A stretch of 6,187 nt of DNA. It comes from Clostridia bacterium (lineage in GTDB: Bacteria > Bacillota_A > Clostridia > Oscillospirales > CAG-382). The notes below the pieces were generated by a model. That model made no database searches and had not been told where the DNA came from. It was given only the letters and a program-made list of their open reading frames with translations. Below, piece by piece: positions 4,067 through 6,187 of the stretch. Where the stretch lies: NCBI GenBank assembly GCA_017615235.1, contig JAGAAM010000036.1, forward strand, positions 1 to 6,187. The letters run 5' to 3'. A program made the translations under genes and the position numbers. How positions within the stretch are numbered: the first letter of the stretch is position 1; each line of letters begins with the position of its first letter.

Positions 4067-6187
4067 ATGAAAAACAGCCTTACGAGGATGCTTGCCGCCG
4101 CTATCACGGCAGTCTTCCTGCTTATCTCGGTCCCGCTGGCTTCAAGCGCCGTCGATACCGGATCGGTGACGATCGTCGCTTTCGGCGACAGTATCGCCGC
4201 CGCCGGCAGCTGGGAAAGTTATTTCAAGACCCTGTCCGGCGAGACGGTGATCAATTCCGGCGTAGGCGGCGAGACGAGCGCGAACGCTTTGTCGCGCATA
4301 TCCTCCGCCGTCACCGCGAAGGACCCGGACGTGGTGTTCATCGGTTTCGGCACGAACGACGCCTCGATAGATATGGCGCGCTACGTCGATATCCCGACTT
4401 ACAAGGCGAACACGACGCGGATCGTCGAGGCGGTACGCGCCTGCGGAGCGATCCCGATAATCATCGCTCCGCCTCCGATCGTCGACGAGCCTTACCTTAC
4501 AAGGCACCAGTCCGCTCCTTTCGAGCCTTACGGCGGCCCGAACGGACTTATGCGCCGCTACGCGCTTGCGACGCTGGAACTTTGCGCGGAGCTTGACGTA
4601 ACCGCAGCGGATATGTATTCCGCCTTCCTGACCCAAAGCAACTGGCAAAGCCTTATCTCCGACGGCGTCCATCCAACCGACGCGGGTTACCGGTTTTACG
4701 CGCAGGTGGCGCTCGACGCCTACCGCAAGGCGACGAAGGGCGACCCTTCGCTCGACAATAAAGTCACCGCGACGGATTATCTTATGGTAAAACGCGCGGT
4801 TCTGGAGACCTATATCCTCTCCGCCGTTCAAAATCCCCGCGCCGACGCGGACGGTAACGGCAAAGTCGAGACGGTCGATTACGTTATGCTGAAACGCTGC
4901 TGCCTTGGCACATACGAACTCGATCGCGGCGTGCCGGATTTTTCGGAGGGGAACTGCATCACTCCCGCGCTTATACCCGAAAGCCGGACCGACAAGGACA
5001 TGGCTTCCAACACCGCCGAACTTCAGAGATGCGTCAACATCATGAATGAAAAAGGCGGCGGCACCGTTCATCTCCCCGCCGGCACTTTCTATTTCTCCAC
5101 GCAGGGCAAGAACCGCCGCGGCACCGAGGATTACGTCTGTATGCCGAAGGACAACGTCCTTATAATCGGTCAGGGCAGGGACACGACTCTGTGTCCGGTG
5201 GGCGACACTCCGCGCGGTCTGGATATGTTCTATTACAACGAATACGCCGACAGCGGATTCAATAATCCCGTCTATCTGATAAACGCCGATTTCCGCGATT
5301 TCAATATCGACAGCACGCTTACCCACGCGGCGCAGTACACCTCCGCCGGAAAAGGTTTTATGTTCAACCTTTTCAGGGATTGCGATTTCGACAACATAAT
5401 ATGCCGAAACACCGACGGCACCGGGTTCGGCGTCGACTGCCCGATCAACTGCACCATAACGAACTGCGAGGCTTACGGCTGCGGCAAGGCGGCGACTCTG
5501 CCGACGGTCGGCGCTTCCGGGTTCGGCATCGGCACCGGATATTCCGAGGACGAGACGATCCTTATCGACAACTGCTATGCCGAAGGCAACAAGAAATTCG
5601 GCTTCTTCTTCGAGCATCAGGGCAGATTCAACCCGACGAAATACACGGCGACGAAGCTTAAAGACTGCAAAGTCACGAACTGCGTCGCGAAGAACAACTA
5701 TAACGATTTCGGCGGCGAGCTTTCCATCGACATAACCTATATCAACTGCAGAGTCCCGGCGGACAGTACGAGCGATTCCGCGACGGCGTTCCGTCACCAT
5801 TCGATACGCTCCAGGCTCGTCGGCTGCCATATCGAGGTCTTATTCGAGGACGTACAGGACGAATCGGCTTATTACTACACGCCGGTCTACTGGGCGGTAG
5901 ACAACGGGATAACCACCGGAAGCGGCGCGAATAAATTCGCCATCTCTTCCAACTGTCTGCGCGCCCAGGCGCTTGTCTTCCTCTATCGCATCGCGGGTCT
6001 GCCCGGCGATCTGATCTTAGGCAACACCGGAGAGGCGACCTATTACGAGGACGCGCTCCGCTGGGCGAAGAAAGCCGGTATCTATGAACTGGAAGACAGC
6101 GAAGTCACTCAGGGCTGTGCGACCGACGAATTCGTTACTTATATGTGGAAATTCGCCGGGTCGCCCGACGCGGAAGGAAGTTATTCC
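4067..6187 (+). CDS. Secreted SGNH/GDSL esterase - dockerin - beta-helix - SLH multidomain protein (3' truncated)
   Basis: The frame is open for 707 codons to the window edge with no stop. Residues 1-28 are a signal peptide: basic start, hydrophobic core, likely cut after SSA (26-28). Residues about 31-222 are an SGNH hydrolase: block I FGDS with nucleophile S42, block II GVGGET with oxyanion G68, block III GTND with N97, and block V D199-G-V-H202-P. All catalytic residues are present. Residues 225-285 are a two-repeat dockerin-like module. Residues about 305-592 form a right-handed beta-helix of the pectate-lyase superfamily, opening with NTAELQRCVNIMNEKGGGTV and HLPAGTFYF. Residues 593-646 are an SLH repeat, and about 648-697 a divergent second one. 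The likely role is a wall-attached enzyme removing ester groups (acetyl or similar) from a plant or host polysaccharide, with the beta-helix cleaving or binding it. Pectin is a reasonable guess but not shown. It is probably co-transcribed with the upstream gene. Confidence 0.88.
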   Translation, partial: MKNSLTRMLAAAITAVFLLISVPLASSAVDTGSVTIVAFGDSIAAAGSWESYFKTLSGETVINSGVGGETSANALSRISSAVTAKDPDVVFIGFGTNDASIDMARYVDIPTYKANTTRIVEAVRACGAIPIIIAPPPIVDEPYLTRHQSAPFEPYGGPNGLMRRYALATLELCAELDVTAADMYSAFLTQSNWQSLISDGVHPTDAGYRFYAQVALDAYRKATKGDPSLDNKVTATDYLMVKRAVLETYILSAVQNPRADADGNGKVETVDYVMLKRCCLGTYELDRGVPDFSEGNCITPALIPESRTDKDMASNTAELQRCVNIMNEKGGGTVHLPAGTFYFSTQGKNRRGTEDYVCMPKDNVLIIGQGRDTTLCPVGDTPRGLDMFYYNEYADSGFNNPVYLINADFRDFNIDSTLTHAAQYTSAGKGFMFNLFRDCDFDNIICRNTDGTGFGVDCPINCTITNCEAYGCGKAATLPTVGASGFGIGTGYSEDETILIDNCYAEGNKKFGFFFEHQGRFNPTKYTATKLKDCKVTNCVAKNNYNDFGGELSIDITYINCRVPADSTSDSATAFRHHSIRSRLVGCHIEVLFEDVQDESAYYYTPVYWAVDNGITTGSGANKFAISSNCLRAQALVFLYRIAGLPGDLILGNTGEATYYEDALRWAKKAGIYELEDSEVTQGCATDEFVTYMWKFAGSPDAEGSYS
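4739..4921 (+). other. Internal dockerin-like module in the SGNH protein
   Basis: Repeat 1 has ligand positions D226, S228, D230, D237 and helix TDYLMVKRAVLETY. Repeat 2 has D260, D262, N264, D271 and helix VDYVMLKRCCLGTY. The first loop is less canonical, with S at position 3 and L where glycine is usual; the second is canonical. It directly follows the last helix of the esterase with almost no linker, and the beta-helix domain starts about 20 residues later. Confidence 0.82.
4979..5842 (+). other. Right-handed beta-helix (pectate-lyase superfamily) region
   Basis: The N-terminal cap pattern (N-T-A-x-L-Q, then GGGTV-x-LPAGT) is that of the pectate-lyase-3/GH28-like superfamily. It is followed by repeated short rungs such as FDNIICRNTDGTGFGV, INCTITNCEAYGCG, ILIDNCYAEGN and LKDCKVTNCVAKNN. 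Acidic residues are present, but I cannot assign a catalytic set with confidence, so lyase, hydrolase and non-catalytic binding all remain open. Confidence 0.75.
5843..6157 (+). other. SLH repeats (one canonical, one degenerate)
   Basis: Repeat 1 (residues 593-646) follows the clostridial SLH pattern: F-x-D-V, then YYYTPVYWAVDNGITTG, then a C-x-RAQ-x-x-x-FLYRxAG tail. Repeat 2 (about 648-697) keeps YYEDALRWAKKAGI and the final WKFAGSP but replaces RAQ with TDE. SLH domains bind pyruvylated secondary wall polymers and hold proteins on the Gram-positive surface. Functional SLH anchors usually come in threes, so a third may lie past the window edge. Confidence 0.82.

Noticed and set aside
3838..4596. 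252-codon plus-strand frame spanning the junction of genes 3 and 4
   Set aside because: It is out of frame with both real genes, turns into arginine-rich sequence over the esterase domain, and would skip the clear stop/Shine-Dalgarno/start junction.
4142..5830. 562-codon open frame on the minus strand, antisense to the esterase gene
   Set aside because: The plus-strand frame encodes clear SGNH, dockerin and beta-helix motifs. The antisense translation is rich in R, V, A and D without recognisable motifs, as expected when the sense gene avoids TTA, CTA and TCA codons.

Overview
The window holds four plus-strand protein genes. Two are cut by the window edges: one enters from the left and one runs off the right. 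Base composition is moderately G+C-rich by eye. Shine-Dalgarno sites are strong and A/G-rich. Dockerin-like repeats, a Big2-type Ig domain, jelly-roll adhesin domains and SLH repeats occur on secreted proteins. Together these point to an anaerobic, polysaccharide-degrading Firmicute (Clostridia), probably an uncultured gut or rumen lineage. That assignment is inferred from domain style, not from a marker gene.

Layout. (1) 1-1740 is the 3' part of a large modular surface protein: choice-of-anchor-J domain, Big2 domain, second J domain, two-repeat dockerin-like module, and an unrecognised beta-rich C-terminal segment. A strong hairpin terminator follows at 1757-1790. (2) 1922-2599 is an AqpZ-type aquaporin on its own transcript, with a near-consensus extended -10 promoter (1836-1864), a 5'-end hairpin, a 13-bp palindrome touching the Shine-Dalgarno, and a terminator at 2620-2654. 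(3) 2724-4064 is an ADP-ribosylglycohydrolase-family (DraG/ARH fold) protein. (4) Two bases after its stop comes 4067-6187, open to the window end, encoding a secreted protein with the order signal peptide, SGNH/GDSL esterase, dockerin-like module, right-handed beta-helix of the pectate-lyase type, and SLH repeats.

How it fits together. Two of the four proteins are exported or surface proteins carrying the same dockerin-like module (signature DYLxxKRxxLGTY). One looks like an adhesin or accessory protein. The other combines an esterase, a pectin-lyase-fold domain and cell-wall-binding SLH repeats. The most interesting object is this fourth gene. A catalytic domain, an internal dockerin and SLH repeats on one chain is not the usual cellulosome division of labour, where enzymes carry dockerins and scaffoldins carry wall anchors. 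The pairing of that gene with a cytoplasmic ADP-ribosylglycohydrolase-like protein in what looks like one operon is also unexplained. Both non-coding gaps are shorter than 200 bases. No RNA gene, CRISPR array, insertion sequence or attachment site was seen.
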